Shown one piece after another: positions 1-9,889 of a stretch of DNA of 64,000 nt; within the stretch, counting starts at the first letter, position 1, and each line of letters opens with the position of its first letter. The stretch covers positions 1,364,001-1,428,000 of the forward strand of contig NZ_CP042239.1 in the NCBI RefSeq assembly GCF_007833215.1, in the 5' to 3' direction. A model generated the notes under the pieces. The model ran no database searches. It was not told where the DNA came from and saw only the letters and a program-made list of their open reading frames with translations. The stretch comes from Sphingomonas suaedae. GTDB lineage: Bacteria > Pseudomonadota > Alphaproteobacteria > Sphingomonadales > Sphingomonadaceae. The position numbers were made by a program, and so were the translations under genes.

Positions 1-1
1 T

Positions 2-1510
2 GGGCTGCTGGAGGCGATCGGGGATGCGCCGCCGGACTTCGTGTTCGACTTCGATCGCGACGAAGCCTGGGGATGGTCGACCGAGACCGGCCATCTGGTG
101 CTGGCCGAAGCGCTGGGCGACGGATCGATCCGCTATTTCTATTATGAGCCCGATGCGGACGCGCCGTTCCTGGTGCAGGAGGCGCGGCTGTCCTTCGCCT
201 ATGCGCGTCAGCGGCTGGCAGCGGTGTATGACAGTGGCGGCGCGGTGCTATCCCCGGCCGAAGCCGATCTGCACGACGATCTGGCGGGCGACCTCTATGC
301 GCGCGGCGTCGCGATGCGCGAGGCGGCGGACGGCGAGGATCAATGGGATGCGGTCGATGCCGGATGGTGGGCCGGGCAGATCGCGACGGTGGTCGACCTG
401 CGGCTGCGCTGGGAAAGCGGGCGATCGCGGCACCCGGGCTGGCAGCGGTGGCGCAGCGGCGCCGAAGCGGCGCGTTGGCGCAACCGGCTGGGCAATGAGC
501 GGATACGGCGACGGATGGACGGCGACCGGTTCCGCGACTGGCAGCGCGGCGGGTTCCGCGGACCGCCGCCCGCGATCGGGGTGCAGCGGCCGGGCAGGCC
601 TGCGCTGGGTGTGCGCCCGCCGCGCCGCGATGGCGCGGGCGGTCGGCCTGGAGCAGGACGTCCGGGAGCCGGGCGTCCGGGAGCAGAACGGCCCGAGGGT
701 GGACGGCCGGGAGCCGGGCGCCCGGGGGCCGGACGGCCCGAGGGTGGTCGTCCGGGCCCGGGGCGGCCAGATACCGGAAGGCCGGATGGCGATCGACCGG
801 GAACTGGGCAACCCGGTGCCGGAAGGCCCGGTTCCGGACGCCCGCCGGTGACGCGACCGGGCGAAGGTCCTGGCGCGGGAAGGCCCGGGGGCGCACGGCC
901 CGACGCGCCGGTCGGCACTCCGCCCACGCGACCGCGTCCGCCGGTCACGACCCCGACCCCGCCGCCGGTTCAGGCACAGCCGCGCCCCACGCCACGACCC
1001 GACCGGCCGGGCGTTCCGGGGGGACCGGGACAGGTCGATCCTGACCGTCGTCCCCCCGGAAACGGACTGATCCGCGAGCGCGAGCCGCAGCGCCCGGTGG
1101 TGGTGCGGCCGCGCCCGCCAGTGACCCGGCCGACTCCGCAGCCGCCGATTGCCCAGCCGCAACCGCGTCCCCCTGTCGCGCAGCCGCGCCCTCAACCGCG
1201 TCCGCCCGTGGCGCAACCTCAGCCGCCAGTGGCGCAGCCCCAGCCTCAGCCCCAGCCACCTGTGGCGCAGCCTCGGCCCCAGCCGCGCCCTCCAGTAATG
1301 CAGCCGCGTCCGGCGCCAAGGCCGCCGGTTGTCCAGCAGCCCCGACCGCCGATCGCACAGCCGCGCCCGCAACCACGGCCCCAACCCCAGGTCCAACCCC
1401 CGCCGCGCCCCCAACCGCAGCCTCAGGCGGCGCCCCCGCCCCGTCCAGCCCCCTCTCCGAGCACATCAACGCAACGCCCGGTTCAACGGGAGTTGGAACG
1501 CCCCGATTGA
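2..1510 (+). CDS. Pro/Gly/Gln-rich low-complexity protein, 5' end outside the window
   Basis: The reading frame is open to the left edge, so the true start lies upstream; a GTG at 41 is the first usable internal start. The first 170 or so residues look globular and acidic/aromatic (FDFDRDEAWGW, several Trp). After that comes a block of GRPGA/GRPEG-type repeats (about 650-900) and then Q-P-R-P-P-V-A-Q-P repeats to the stop. The tail is likely disordered and may span or bind the cell envelope, but no family was recognised. The repeats are a coding minisatellite, so length may vary between strains. The gene ends just before a convergent metalloprotease-like gene. Confidence 0.75.
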   Translation, partial: GLLEAIGDAPPDFVFDFDRDEAWGWSTETGHLVLAEALGDGSIRYFYYEPDADAPFLVQEARLSFAYARQRLAAVYDSGGAVLSPAEADLHDDLAGDLYARGVAMREAADGEDQWDAVDAGWWAGQIATVVDLRLRWESGRSRHPGWQRWRSGAEAARWRNRLGNERIRRRMDGDRFRDWQRGGFRGPPPAIGVQRPGRPALGVRPPRRDGAGGRPGAGRPGAGRPGAERPEGGRPGAGRPGAGRPEGGRPGPGRPDTGRPDGDRPGTGQPGAGRPGSGRPPVTRPGEGPGAGRPGGARPDAPVGTPPTRPRPPVTTPTPPPVQAQPRPTPRPDRPGVPGGPGQVDPDRRPPGNGLIREREPQRPVVVRPRPPVTRPTPQPPIAQPQPRPPVAQPRPQPRPPVAQPQPPVAQPQPQPQPPVAQPRPQPRPPVMQPRPAPRPPVVQQPRPPIAQPRPQPRPQPQVQPPPRPQPQPQAAPPPRPAPSPSTSTQRPVQRELERPD

Positions 1511-1516
1511 AGCCGT

Positions 1517-1978
1517 TCAACCCGGCGTAAAGGGCAGGATACTGCGATAGTGCGCGATCGGCGGGGCGCCGGGAATGACGGCGCCCCGGCCGAGCAGAAA
1601 GATATGGCGGACGATCTCCGCCTGTTGCTCGATCCCGTAGCGGTCGAGGGTCCAGCCGGGCTTCAGCGCATAATCGTAGCGGCAAAAGGGGTGGCGGCGG
1701 AGCGGGAGGAAGATGCCCCGCTGATGCTGCCAGATATGGGTCATTTCGTGGATGAAATGCCCTTGCAGGCCGAGATGGGCATCGGCGAAGTCGTCGCGGT
1801 AATTGCCGCCAGCGGGGTGGAAATGGATGCAGCCGAGCGGTGCCATCGTCACGCGTTTCGGCTGGAAAAAGATCCATTTGCGGTTGGCGACGCGCGCGCT
1901 GGCGTAATCGATCGCATCGCCGAAGACGCTACGCGAAAGGGCGATCTCGCCGGGGGTAAGCGGGCGGCGGTGAGTCAT
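1517..1978 (-). CDS. vgr-related protein with HEMTH zinc-binding motif
   Basis: The protein of 153 residues has HEMTHIWQH near the middle, the HExxH signature of zinc metallopeptidases, with a downstream EQQAEIVRH that could supply a third ligand. It resembles the short family labelled 'vgr related protein' in sphingomonads. No signal peptide is visible. I chose the ATG at 1978 (MTHRRPL) over an upstream in-frame start because the longer form runs into the promoter region of the divergent pseudouridine synthase at 2025. Peptidase activity is inferred from the motif only. Confidence 0.75.
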   Translation of the reverse strand: MTHRRPLTPGEIALSRSVFGDAIDYASARVANRKWIFFQPKRVTMAPLGCIHFHPAGGNYRDDFADAHLGLQGHFIHEMTHIWQHQRGIFLPLRRHPFCRYDYALKPGWTLDRYGIEQQAEIVRHIFLLGRGAVIPGAPPIAHYRSILPFTPG

Positions 1979-2024
1979 GCGGCAGAGGTGGATGCGTACG
2001 CGGCTTGTGTCTAGGGCTGGGTCG

Positions 2025-2567
2025 ATGCTCATTCTGTTCAACAAGCCCTGGGGCGTGCTCTCGCAATTCACCGATGAGGGGAGCGGGCATCCGACGCTGG
2101 CCGACTATATCGATGTGCCGGGGGTCTATCCGGCGGGTCGGCTCGATCGCGACAGCGAGGGGCTGTTGCTGCTGACCGATGACGGGCGGTTGCAGGCGCG
2201 GATCGCGGACCCGCGGCACAAGGTCGCCAAGACCTATTGGGTGCAGGTCGAGGGCGAACCCGATGCGGCGGCGCTGGAGGCGCTGGCGCGCGGCGTGCGG
2301 CTGAAGGACGGGCTGACGCTGCCGGCGGAGGTCGAGCGGATCGACCCGCCCGATCTGTGGCCGCGCGACCCGCCGGTGCGGTTTCGCAAGAGCGTGCCGG
2401 ATTGCTGGATTTCGCTCACGATCCGGGAGGGCCGCAACCGGCAGGTACGGCGGATGACCGCAGCGGTAGGGCATCCGACGCTGCGGCTGGTGCGCCAAAG
2501 GATTTTTGGGCGTGTGGGCGATTGGTCGCTGGACGGGGTGGCGCCGGGGAACTGGCGGGAAACATGA
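2025..2567 (+). CDS. rluE: 23S rRNA pseudouridine synthase, RluE/RsuA family
   Basis: The 180-residue protein carries the family signature [17 protein letters not shown] with the catalytic Asp of the RLD motif, then KTYWVQVEG and the C-terminal [11 protein letters not shown] block. It lacks an S4 domain, as RluE does, and the length fits RluE, which modifies U2457 of 23S rRNA in E. coli. The start [10 protein letters not shown] aligns with how this family begins; an upstream in-frame start at 1977 would add 16 unlikely residues. It is divergent from the vgr-related gene with 46 bp between starts. Confidence 0.88.
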   Translation: MLILFNKPWGVLSQFTDEGSGHPTLADYIDVPGVYPAGRLDRDSEGLLLLTDDGRLQARIADPRHKVAKTYWVQVEGEPDAAALEALARGVRLKDGLTLPAEVERIDPPDLWPRDPPVRFRKSVPDCWISLTIREGRNRQVRRMTAAVGHPTLRLVRQRIFGRVGDWSLDGVAPGNWRET

Positions 2568-2634
2568 TCTGGCGCAGTCCGCGCAAGTTGAATTCCGTTG
2601 CTCTTTTCGACAACGCGACGCTATTCTTTCGACC

Positions 2635-3051
2635 ATGCAGTATCGACGCTATGGGTGGACGATCGCCAGAGTCCTGCTCGGCCTCTTCTTCATCCTCTCG
2701 ACGATCATGATCCTGGTCCAGTTCGGGGGGCAACACCCGCCCGAAACAGTAGCTGCTGCCGCCCGCTTTACCGAGGCGTTGAACGAGTCCGGGTTCATGA
2801 ACCCGGCATTGATCGTCGTTTTTCTGATCGGTGGCACTGCCATGCTGTTTGACCGATCGGCACCCATCGGGCTGATCCTGCTGGCGCCGCCCGTGCTGGT
2901 GATTGCGGGCTTTCACTGGTTTCTGACGCACAGCTATGTCTGGGGCACGATCTGGCCCGTCTGGCTCGCCATTCTCGCATGGCATTATCGTTCGGTATTT
3001 TCGCGATTATGGGAACCGCGCATAACCGCCGGGGGCGAACCCAGCGGCTGA
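2635..3051 (+). CDS. DoxX-like four-helix membrane protein
   Basis: A 138-residue protein with about four hydrophobic helices, starting MQYRRYGWTIARVLLGLFF. The N-terminal R-x-LLGLFF and the FxEAL/GGxAML pattern resemble DoxX/DoxD-like inner-membrane proteins. No catalytic residue is evident and the role is unknown. The ATG at 2635 is preferred because the longer frame overlaps the rluE gene. The C-terminal end faces the copper chaperone gene on the other strand. Confidence 0.65.
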   Translation: MQYRRYGWTIARVLLGLFFILSTIMILVQFGGQHPPETVAAAARFTEALNESGFMNPALIVVFLIGGTAMLFDRSAPIGLILLAPPVLVIAGFHWFLTHSYVWGTIWPVWLAILAWHYRSVFSRLWEPRITAGGEPSG

Positions 3052-3067
3052 TCCACGACGCGTTGCC

Positions 3068-3496
3068 CTATTTCTCCTGCCCGGGCGCGCGGACTTCGGC
3101 CTCGAGCTCGATCGTCTGGCCGTTGGCGAAGGCAATGCGGAGCGGGACCTTGGTCCCGGCGCGGACGCTGGGAGAAATGTCGTAGAGCATGACGTGCTTG
3201 CCGCCCGGCTGGAACGCCACGGTGGCGCGCGCGGCGATCGGCACATCCTTGATCGGCGCCATCGTCATCATGCCGCCTTCATGCTTCATCTCGTGCAACT
3301 CGGTGCGCAGCGCGACGGGGCTGGACACGGCGAGCAGATTGGTCGCGTCCGCACCGCCCTTTACGGTGAAATAGGCAGCGCCCGGACGACCGGATACGGC
3401 AGGAAGCCGCACCCACGCATCCTCGACCCCAAGCTGCGCCTGCTCGCATCCGGCGAGCGTCACCGCCGCCGCCATCGCCATCATCGCAGACCGCAT
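3068..3496 (-). CDS. PCu(A)C-type periplasmic copper chaperone (lipoprotein)
   Basis: The 142-residue product begins MRSAMMAMAAAVTLAGC, a lipoprotein signal with a lipobox at LAGC. The body has VEDAWVRLPA, YFTVKGG, then HEMKHEGGMMTM and GGKHVMLYDI, which together form the His/Met copper-binding pattern of PCu(A)C (DUF461). Such proteins pass Cu(I) to cytochrome c oxidase assembly or to copper homeostasis systems. It stands alone here with no cox or sco gene beside it. It is divergent from dnaK, whose start lies 175 bp away. Confidence 0.88.
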   Translation of the reverse strand: MRSAMMAMAAAVTLAGCEQAQLGVEDAWVRLPAVSGRPGAAYFTVKGGADATNLLAVSSPVALRTELHEMKHEGGMMTMAPIKDVPIAARATVAFQPGGKHVMLYDISPSVRAGTKVPLRIAFANGQTIELEAEVRAPGQEK

Positions 3497-3554
3497 CGTC
3501 GAACTCCTCCTCCCGATTCGGGAACCTTATGGAAATTCCTAGGGTGGGCATGGG

Positions 3555-3584
3555 CTTGCGGCAAGGCGCGGCACTCCTATATCG
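3555..3584 (+). promoter_or_regulatory. Possible RpoH-type heat-shock promoter of dnaK
   Basis: A CTTGCGG box (3555-3561) is followed about 15 bp later by TCCTATAT (3576-3583). This resembles the alphaproteobacterial RpoH pattern (CTTG, then a CYTATAT-type -10) and lies about 90 bp before the dnaK start, where such a promoter would be expected. Spacing is approximate and no second copy is present to compare. Confidence 0.3.
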
Positions 3585-3671
3585 CCCCTTGTGAAGGCCG
3601 CGTTGCCGCTTCAGGGGCGCGGTAACGCACTGGATTAACTTGATTTAGCACACGGGGGCCAATGAGGACTC

Positions 3672-5585
<1,914 letters not shown>

Positions 5586-5588
5586 TCA

Positions 5589-5770
5589 CACCCCCTCCCT
5601 CTCCCCTTCAGGGGAGAGGGCCGGGGAGAGGGGGAGTGGGGCAATGCAGGATTCACCACTGCGATTACTGCCCCTCTCCCAACCAGTTCGGGGTGAACCG
5701 TGCCCCGCACGGTTCAGGATCGTCTGGGAGACGATCCGACCCCGAACTCCCCTGAAGGGGAGAGGGCTTT
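5589..5770 (+). repeat. REP-like GC hairpins between dnaK and dnaJ
   Basis: Two blocks of palindromes. The first pairs CCCTCTCCCCTTC with AGGGGAGAGGG (about 5597-5625). The second is a nested hairpin: CTCTCCC...AGTTCGGGGT pairs with ACCCCGAACT...GGGGAGAG, enclosing smaller stems GAACCGTGC/GCACGGTTC and TCGTCTGGGAGACGA. The same CCCTCTCCCC/GGGGAGAGGG unit recurs at about 8095-8125, so this is a dispersed repeat, not a dnaK-specific terminator. Its right edge supplies the GGGGAGAGG just upstream of the dnaJ start. Confidence 0.75.
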
Positions 5771-5774
5771 TTGA

Positions 5775-6881
5775 ATGACCACCCAGACTGACTATTATGA
5801 ACTGCTAGGCTGTTCGCGCGATGCGGATGACGCGACGATCAAGTCGGCGTTTCGCAAGCTCGCGATCCAGTGCCACCCCGACAAACATGGCGGGTGCAAG
5901 CAGCAGGAAGCCAAGTTCAAGGCAATCAACGAAGCCTATGACGTCCTGAAGGACCCGCAGAAGCGCGCGGCCTATGACCGGTTCGGCCATGCCGGGCCGC
6001 AGGGCATGGGTGGCGGCGGTCAGGGCTTTGACGGCTTTGCCGATATCTTCGAATCCATGTTTGGCGAGTTCATGGGCGGTGGCGGACGGGGCGGCCAGAC
6101 CCGGCGCGGCGCGGACCTGCGCTATGACATGGAAATCACGCTGGAAGACGCCTTTCACGGCAAGCAGACCGACATCACCATCGACGTGTCTGGCCCGTGC
6201 GAGCCATGCGGAGGCACCGGCGCCTCGCCGGGGACGATGGCCAAGAGCTGTGCCACCTGTCGCGGCCATGGCAAGGTGCGCGCGCAGCAGGGCTTTTTCG
6301 TGGTCGAGCGGACCTGTCCCTCCTGCCATGGCGCGGGACAGACGATCGCCGATCCGTGCCGCAACTGTCGCGGCGAGGGGCGCGTCGACAAGACGGTGAC
6401 GCTGGCGGTGAATGTGCCGCCCGGCGTGGACGAAGGCACGCGCATCCGCCTGTCCGGCCAGGGCGAGGCCGGCGCGCGCGGTGCCCCTCCGGGCGACCTC
6501 TATATCTTCATCCATATCCGGCCGCATTCGCTGTTCGAACGCGAAGGCACGACGCTGTTCGCGCGCGCGCCGATCAGCTTCACGACGGCTGCGCTGGGCG
6601 GCGAGATCGAAATTCCCGGACCTGATGGCGAGGTCCACCGCATCCCCCTCCATCCCGGCACCCAGAGCGGGCGCGAGGTGCGCCATCGCGGCGCGGGTAT
6701 GCCCGTGCTGCAGGGCCGTGGACGCGGCGACCTGGTCGTGCGGATCGAGGTGGAAATCCCGACCAAACTGACCTGCGAGCAGCGCGAATTGCTCGAACAG
6801 TTCCGCGCGCTCGAAACGGGCGAGGAATGCCCGGTGTCGACAGGGTTCTTCGACAAGCTGAAAAAGGCGGTTGGCGGCTGA
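5775..6881 (+). CDS. dnaJ: Co-chaperone DnaJ (Hsp40)
   Basis: A 368-residue type I Hsp40. The N-terminal J domain has CHPDKHGG (the HPD motif that triggers DnaK ATPase); then comes a Gly/Phe-rich linker (GMGGGGQGFDGF). Four zinc-binding repeats follow: CEPCGGTG, CATCRGHG, CPSCHGAG and CRNCRGEG. A C-terminal substrate domain completes the fold (GDLYIFIHIRPHSLFEREG). The ATG at 5775 lies 9 bp after GGGGAGAGGGC, contributed by the REP-like repeat. Confidence 0.97.
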   Translation: MTTQTDYYELLGCSRDADDATIKSAFRKLAIQCHPDKHGGCKQQEAKFKAINEAYDVLKDPQKRAAYDRFGHAGPQGMGGGGQGFDGFADIFESMFGEFMGGGGRGGQTRRGADLRYDMEITLEDAFHGKQTDITIDVSGPCEPCGGTGASPGTMAKSCATCRGHGKVRAQQGFFVVERTCPSCHGAGQTIADPCRNCRGEGRVDKTVTLAVNVPPGVDEGTRIRLSGQGEAGARGAPPGDLYIFIHIRPHSLFEREGTTLFARAPISFTTAALGGEIEIPGPDGEVHRIPLHPGTQSGREVRHRGAGMPVLQGRGRGDLVVRIEVEIPTKLTCEQRELLEQFRALETGEECPVSTGFFDKLKKAVGG

Positions 6882-6983
6882 AGCGCCGTCTCTGCTGATG
6901 CTGGCAGCCACCACAACCGGCGTCGCGAGCCCGAACGCTGCGCAGGCCGTAGGCTGGGCTCCGCCTGAGCTGTTCCGGCAAAG

Positions 6984-7066
6984 GCCCGGGTCCAGTTGCG
7001 ATGGATCTGGAGCGGCGGATTACACCTCGCGCTCCGTGATACTGGACCCCGGCCTTCGCCGGGGAA
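6984..7066. repeat. Intergenic inverted repeat between dnaJ and the TauE gene
   Basis: CCCGGGTCCAGT (from about 6987) pairs with ACTGGACCCCGG (from about 7041), and the right arm carries its own hairpin CCCCGGCCTTCGCCGGGG. The same GGACCCCGG/CCGGGGTCC unit appears at about 7895-7975, so this belongs to a dispersed intergenic repeat family. It sits between convergent genes, where it could also end transcription. No gene was seen in 6882-7095. Confidence 0.6.
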
Positions 7067-7095
7067 CAGCGTGTGTCTCTGCCGGCGAACGCAGT

Positions 7096-7839
7096 TCAAT
7101 ACACCCCGAACAGCTTGGCGCTCGCCACCAGCAGGACGAGGCCGAGCGCGCGCAGGACCCATTTCTGGGGTAATTTGATGCCGAGCGTCGTGCCGATCAG
7201 GCCACCCGCGAGCACCGCGACCGCGTAGAGCGGGAGTTCGGGGGGCAGGCTGCCGACCGAGGCGAGATTGCCCGCAAGGCCCGAGGCGGAGTTGGCGAGG
7301 ATGAACACCGCGACCACGCCCGATGCCGGCTTGGGCGCCGACCAGGCGAGGAACAGCAACAGCGGCGAGAGGAAGATGCCCCCACCTGTGCCGGTCAGGC
7401 CCGCAAGGAGGCCGAGGCCCGCACCCGCGAGGATGGCGAGCCAGATCGGAGGATCGTGCCATTCGCGCTCGGCCCTGAGTTCACGCGGCCAGAGCATCCG
7501 CGCGGCGGAAAAGAGCAGGACGGCACCCATGATCGGGCGATAGATTTCGGGGGGAACATGGATCGCCCCCCCGACGAACGCCGCGGGGAATCCTCCCGCC
7601 AGAAAGGGCCAGAGTGTCCGCCAGCGGAACAGCCCTGCGCGGGCATAACGGATAGAGCCGAGGCCAGCGACGATCAGGTTGAGTACCAGCGCGGTGGGCC
7701 GCATCGTCGCGGCGGGCACGCCGAACAACGCCATCAGCGCGATATAGGACGATGCGCCGCCATGCCCGACGCTGGAATAGAGCAATGCGCCGAAGAACAT
7801 CGCGGCTGCGAGGGCGAGGTGGAGGGAGTCGACGGACAT
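7096..7839 (-). CDS. TauE/SafE family sulfite/organosulfonate exporter
   Basis: A 247-residue protein with eight or so hydrophobic segments. The two half repeats are visible: the N-terminal GALLYSSVGHGGASSYIALM and the C-terminal LLAGLTGTGGGIFLSPLLLF, both with the Gly-rich kinks typical of TauE/SafE. The family exports sulfite, sulfoacetate or related anions, but the substrate cannot be told from sequence. It stands alone, convergent with dnaJ and followed upstream by a repeat-rich noncoding stretch. Confidence 0.85.
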   Translation of the reverse strand: MSVDSLHLALAAAMFFGALLYSSVGHGGASSYIALMALFGVPAATMRPTALVLNLIVAGLGSIRYARAGLFRWRTLWPFLAGGFPAAFVGGAIHVPPEIYRPIMGAVLLFSAARMLWPRELRAEREWHDPPIWLAILAGAGLGLLAGLTGTGGGIFLSPLLLFLAWSAPKPASGVVAVFILANSASGLAGNLASVGSLPPELPLYAVAVLAGGLIGTTLGIKLPQKWVLRALGLVLLVASAKLFGVY

Positions 7840-7884
7840 TGAGGACAGGCGGTAGCGACATCGCTCCAGTGGTCCAGCCTCATT

Positions 7885-8130
7885 TTGTCACCCCGGCCCT
7901 GGGCCGGGGTCCACCGGGGGGCAAGCGCGTAGCAGGAGGCTCGAACGCCGGAGGTGAAGCAGGGTGGACCCCGGAACAAATCCGGGGTGACAGTTGTGGG
8001 GGAGCGTATCGCCCCCTCTCCGCTTGCGGGGAGGGGGTTGGAGGGGCCTGGAACTTCAGGGCTTTCGCTTGTGGCAGAGTCCCCCTCTCCCCGGCCCTCT
8101 CCCCTGAAGGCGAGAGGGAGACGGAGGGTG
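7885..8130. repeat. Cluster of REP-like palindromes
   Basis: From 7886, GTCACCCCGG and CCGGGGTCCACC form the left arms of a cruciform-like repeat whose right arms GGTGGACCCCGG and CCGGGGTGAC lie at about 7963-7992. Then come CCCCCTCTCC/GGGGAGGGGG at about 8010-8040 and CCCCCTCTCCCCGGCCCTCTCCCCTGAAGG-type units at about 8085-8125. The units match those near dnaK-dnaJ and near 7041. No coding potential is apparent in the stretch. Confidence 0.7.
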
Positions 8131-8149
8131 TGCCTCTGCGCCGCCCTGA

Positions 8150-8890
8150 AACCAAAAGGGGGCCGACGTTTCCGTCAGCCCCCCGGTGTCGCCACCCGCT
8201 CGCTTGCCCATCCGGGAGACGGGCGCGCTGCGGCGGCGGCAGGCACGGTTCCGCTAACCGGCAAGGGATGCGGAGCCATGCGTTCCAGCGTCCGGCGTGC
8301 GGCCGCTGGCCGGTCACCGGGACGGGCGCGGCTCCGGAGAGCCGCCAACCCGCCTCGATGTCCTTGCGATCCTTCGCGCCTTGCGGCGTTCCGGTATCGC
8401 GGTCCGGTCATCACTGCGGCACGATCCCCAAGGGGTCGTTTCGCTCGATGGCCTCGCGCCGATCCTGTCGCCCCGAAGGGTTGACGGTGTTCGTCGCGGC
8501 TGTGGTTGCATCTTCCGAACATGCCCGAGGGCGATGCTCCTCCGCTGCAACCCGCTCCACCCGGTCCGAAGACGGGTTTTGCGTCCAAGGCTTCCGGTCC
8601 GAACCGCTGCCCGAAGGCATCGGCCCCTGCCCTTCCGCCCGTCATCCCCGGCGCTAGACCGGAGGATGCCGTCGGACGCCTGTCCGTTTCGTCGCCGCCA
8701 AACCGATGCGAACATCGAAATCGCGGTTTCCCGGGGTGGCGTCCCCGTCCCGTCCTGCGCGGTTTCCCGAAGGCACCATCGCAGGGGAGTCCGTGACAAG
8801 CAGTTGATTTCGCTTTGGTTTCCCGCTGCTTCCTCATCTGCCTGCCTGACGATGCTGTCACGACTTGCGAGTCGGACGAAGCGCTGAATG
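8150..8890 (-). ncRNA. Candidate large structured RNA, no convincing protein on either strand
   Basis: None of the open frames here looks like a protein: they are rich in Arg/Gly/Pro and poor in hydrophobic runs. The minus strand has a high density of short stable hairpins. Examples are CGCC-GCAA-GGCG with a GNRA loop (8377-8388), ACGACCCC-TT-GGGG (about 8421-8438), GCGGCT/AGCCGC (8328-8345), GCC-CTCG-GGC (8523-8532) and CCGGT/ACCGG near 8310. It ends in a minus-strand intrinsic terminator at 8154-8184. I found no RNase P RNA or tmRNA hallmark such as GAGGAAAGTC, a T-arm or a CCA end. The RNA assignment is inference; the hairpins and terminator are directly visible. Confidence 0.4.
8154..8184 (-). 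terminator. Intrinsic terminator, minus strand
   Basis: Read on the minus strand, GGGGGC-TGACGG-AAAC-GTCGG-CCCCC forms a 10-bp stem with one mismatch and a 4-nt loop, followed directly by TTTTGGTTTC. No protein gene on the minus strand ends here, so it must close an unrecognised transcript coming from about 8900. Confidence 0.7.
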
Positions 8891-8915
8891 CACGTTACCA
8901 TCTGTGGATAACGTG
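8891..8915. promoter_or_regulatory. Perfect DnaA box inside a 7-bp inverted repeat
   Basis: CACGTTA and TAACGTG (8891-8897, 8909-8915) form a perfect inverted repeat. The minus strand between and across the right arm reads TTATCCACA, identical to the E. coli consensus DnaA box. It lies 17 bp beyond the end of the cupin gene and just upstream of the candidate RNA at 8150-8890. A single box does not make an origin; it could be a DnaA-responsive regulatory site. Confidence 0.45.
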
Positions 8916-8931
8916 GATCGCGGGAGTGGTT

Positions 8932-9366
8932 TCAGCTTTCGGGCGGGGACCAGTCGGGCGGGGCCAGTTCGAACCCGGCAAAGTCGAAGCCGGGGACGAC
9001 GATACAGCTGACCAATGCCCAGCCGCGATGCGCGTCCGCAGCCTGCCAGCGAGTCGCGGGAACGCGCGCCTGGGGCATGTAGCCAGCGGCGACGTCGCCG
9101 CCAAGCGGGATCGTGACTGGATTGGCGTCCGCCGCATCGCCAATCTTCAAATCGAGCGGCGCGCCGGCGTGCCACAGCCATAGTTCGTCGGCATCGACGC
9201 GGTGCCAGTGCGACTGCTGGCCCTGTTCGAGCAGGAACAGGATCGCGGTGCCGGGGGACCGCCCGCCTGCGACCAATGGCGGCGCGCGCCAGGTTTCCTT
9301 GTACCAGCCACCCTCCGGGTGCGGGGCGAGACCGAGCGTGGCGATGAGCGTTCGTGCTTCCTGCAT
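8932..9366 (-). CDS. Cupin_5 (DUF985) family protein
   Basis: The 144-residue product shows the family signature LGLAPHPEGGWYKETWR, followed by the cupin strands FLLEQGQQSHWHRVDADELWLWHAG with His residues that could bind a metal, and a C-terminal WALVSCIVVPGFDFAGFELA. Proteins of this family are small beta-barrels of unknown substrate. Start chosen at ATG 9366 because upstream frame extension would cross the promoter region of the divergent glycine-zipper gene. Confidence 0.85.
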   Translation of the reverse strand: MQEARTLIATLGLAPHPEGGWYKETWRAPPLVAGGRSPGTAILFLLEQGQQSHWHRVDADELWLWHAGAPLDLKIGDAADANPVTIPLGGDVAAGYMPQARVPATRWQAADAHRGWALVSCIVVPGFDFAGFELAPPDWSPPES

Positions 9367-9458
9367 CCAAGATGAACTGCACGAAATGTTCCGTTCATGA
9401 AACCCACGCCAGAAGCGCCGCGTTGGGGCGGGGTGTTCAGGAAGATGGAGTATGTACG

Positions 9459-9785
9459 ATGCGTAACCTGATGCTGGCGCTTGGCGCCGCTTCGCTGGCC
9501 GTTCCCGCGACGGTGATGGTCCCCAATATGTCGAATGAGGCACAGGCGCAGAGCAAGAAGAAGCGCTACAGCTATCGTGAGTGGAAGGGCCGCGACGGAC
9601 GCCGCTATTGCCGCAAGTCCGACGGAACGACCGGCCTGGTGGTCGGTGGCGTTGCCGGCGCCTTGGTCGGCCGGACGATCGACACCCGGGGCGACCGGAC
9701 CGTGGGTACGCTGCTCGGCGCCGCAGCTGGCGCGGTCGCGGGGCGCGAGATCGAGCGCAGCGGGAGCAAGAAGCGCTGCCGCTAA
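9459..9785 (+). CDS. Exported glycine-zipper (2TM) protein
   Basis: The 108-residue product has an N-terminal signal (MRNLMLALGAASLAVPATV), a basic YREWKGRDGRRYCRKSDG segment and a glycine zipper, GLVVGGVAGALVGRTI...GAAAGAVAGREIE. The GRDGRxYCxKSDGT plus glycine zipper plan is shared with the next gene, so the two are likely paralogues from a duplication. Such proteins sit in the envelope, but the function is unknown. Confidence 0.75.
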   Translation: MRNLMLALGAASLAVPATVMVPNMSNEAQAQSKKKRYSYREWKGRDGRRYCRKSDGTTGLVVGGVAGALVGRTIDTRGDRTVGTLLGAAAGAVAGREIERSGSKKRCR

Positions 9786-9811
9786 CATCGAGATAAAATC
9801 CAGAAAATTGG

Positions 9812-9842
9812 CGGGGCGCGGGATATTTCCGCGCCCCGTTTC
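9812..9842 (+). terminator. Intrinsic terminator
   Basis: A perfect 10-bp stem CGGGGCGCGG/CCGCGCCCCG with loop GATATTT is followed by TTTCG, 27 bp after the stop of the first glycine-zipper gene. Confidence 0.65.
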
Positions 9843-9889
9843 GTTCGTGGAACATGTGTGGGGGGCGTCAATGGTTAGGGAGATGCCCA

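Noticed and set aside
640..900. CRISPR-like repeats
   Set aside because: The repeats are short, tandem, in frame and encode GRPGA-type units; there are no spacers and no cas genes.
8175..8861. Minus-strand open frame of 228 codons in the hairpin-rich stretch
   Set aside because: Rich in Arg/Gly/Pro, few hydrophobic segments, no ribosome site, and competing frames of similar length on both strands. The RNA explanation fits better.
8150..8890. RNase P RNA or tmRNA
   Set aside because: The conserved rnpB core GAGGAAAGTC and its 3' partner, a tRNA-like T-arm, CCA end and tag frame were looked for and not seen.
8903..8911. Chromosome origin at the DnaA box
   Set aside because: Only one consensus box, no AT-rich unwinding region, and no dnaA, hemE or parAB-type neighbours.
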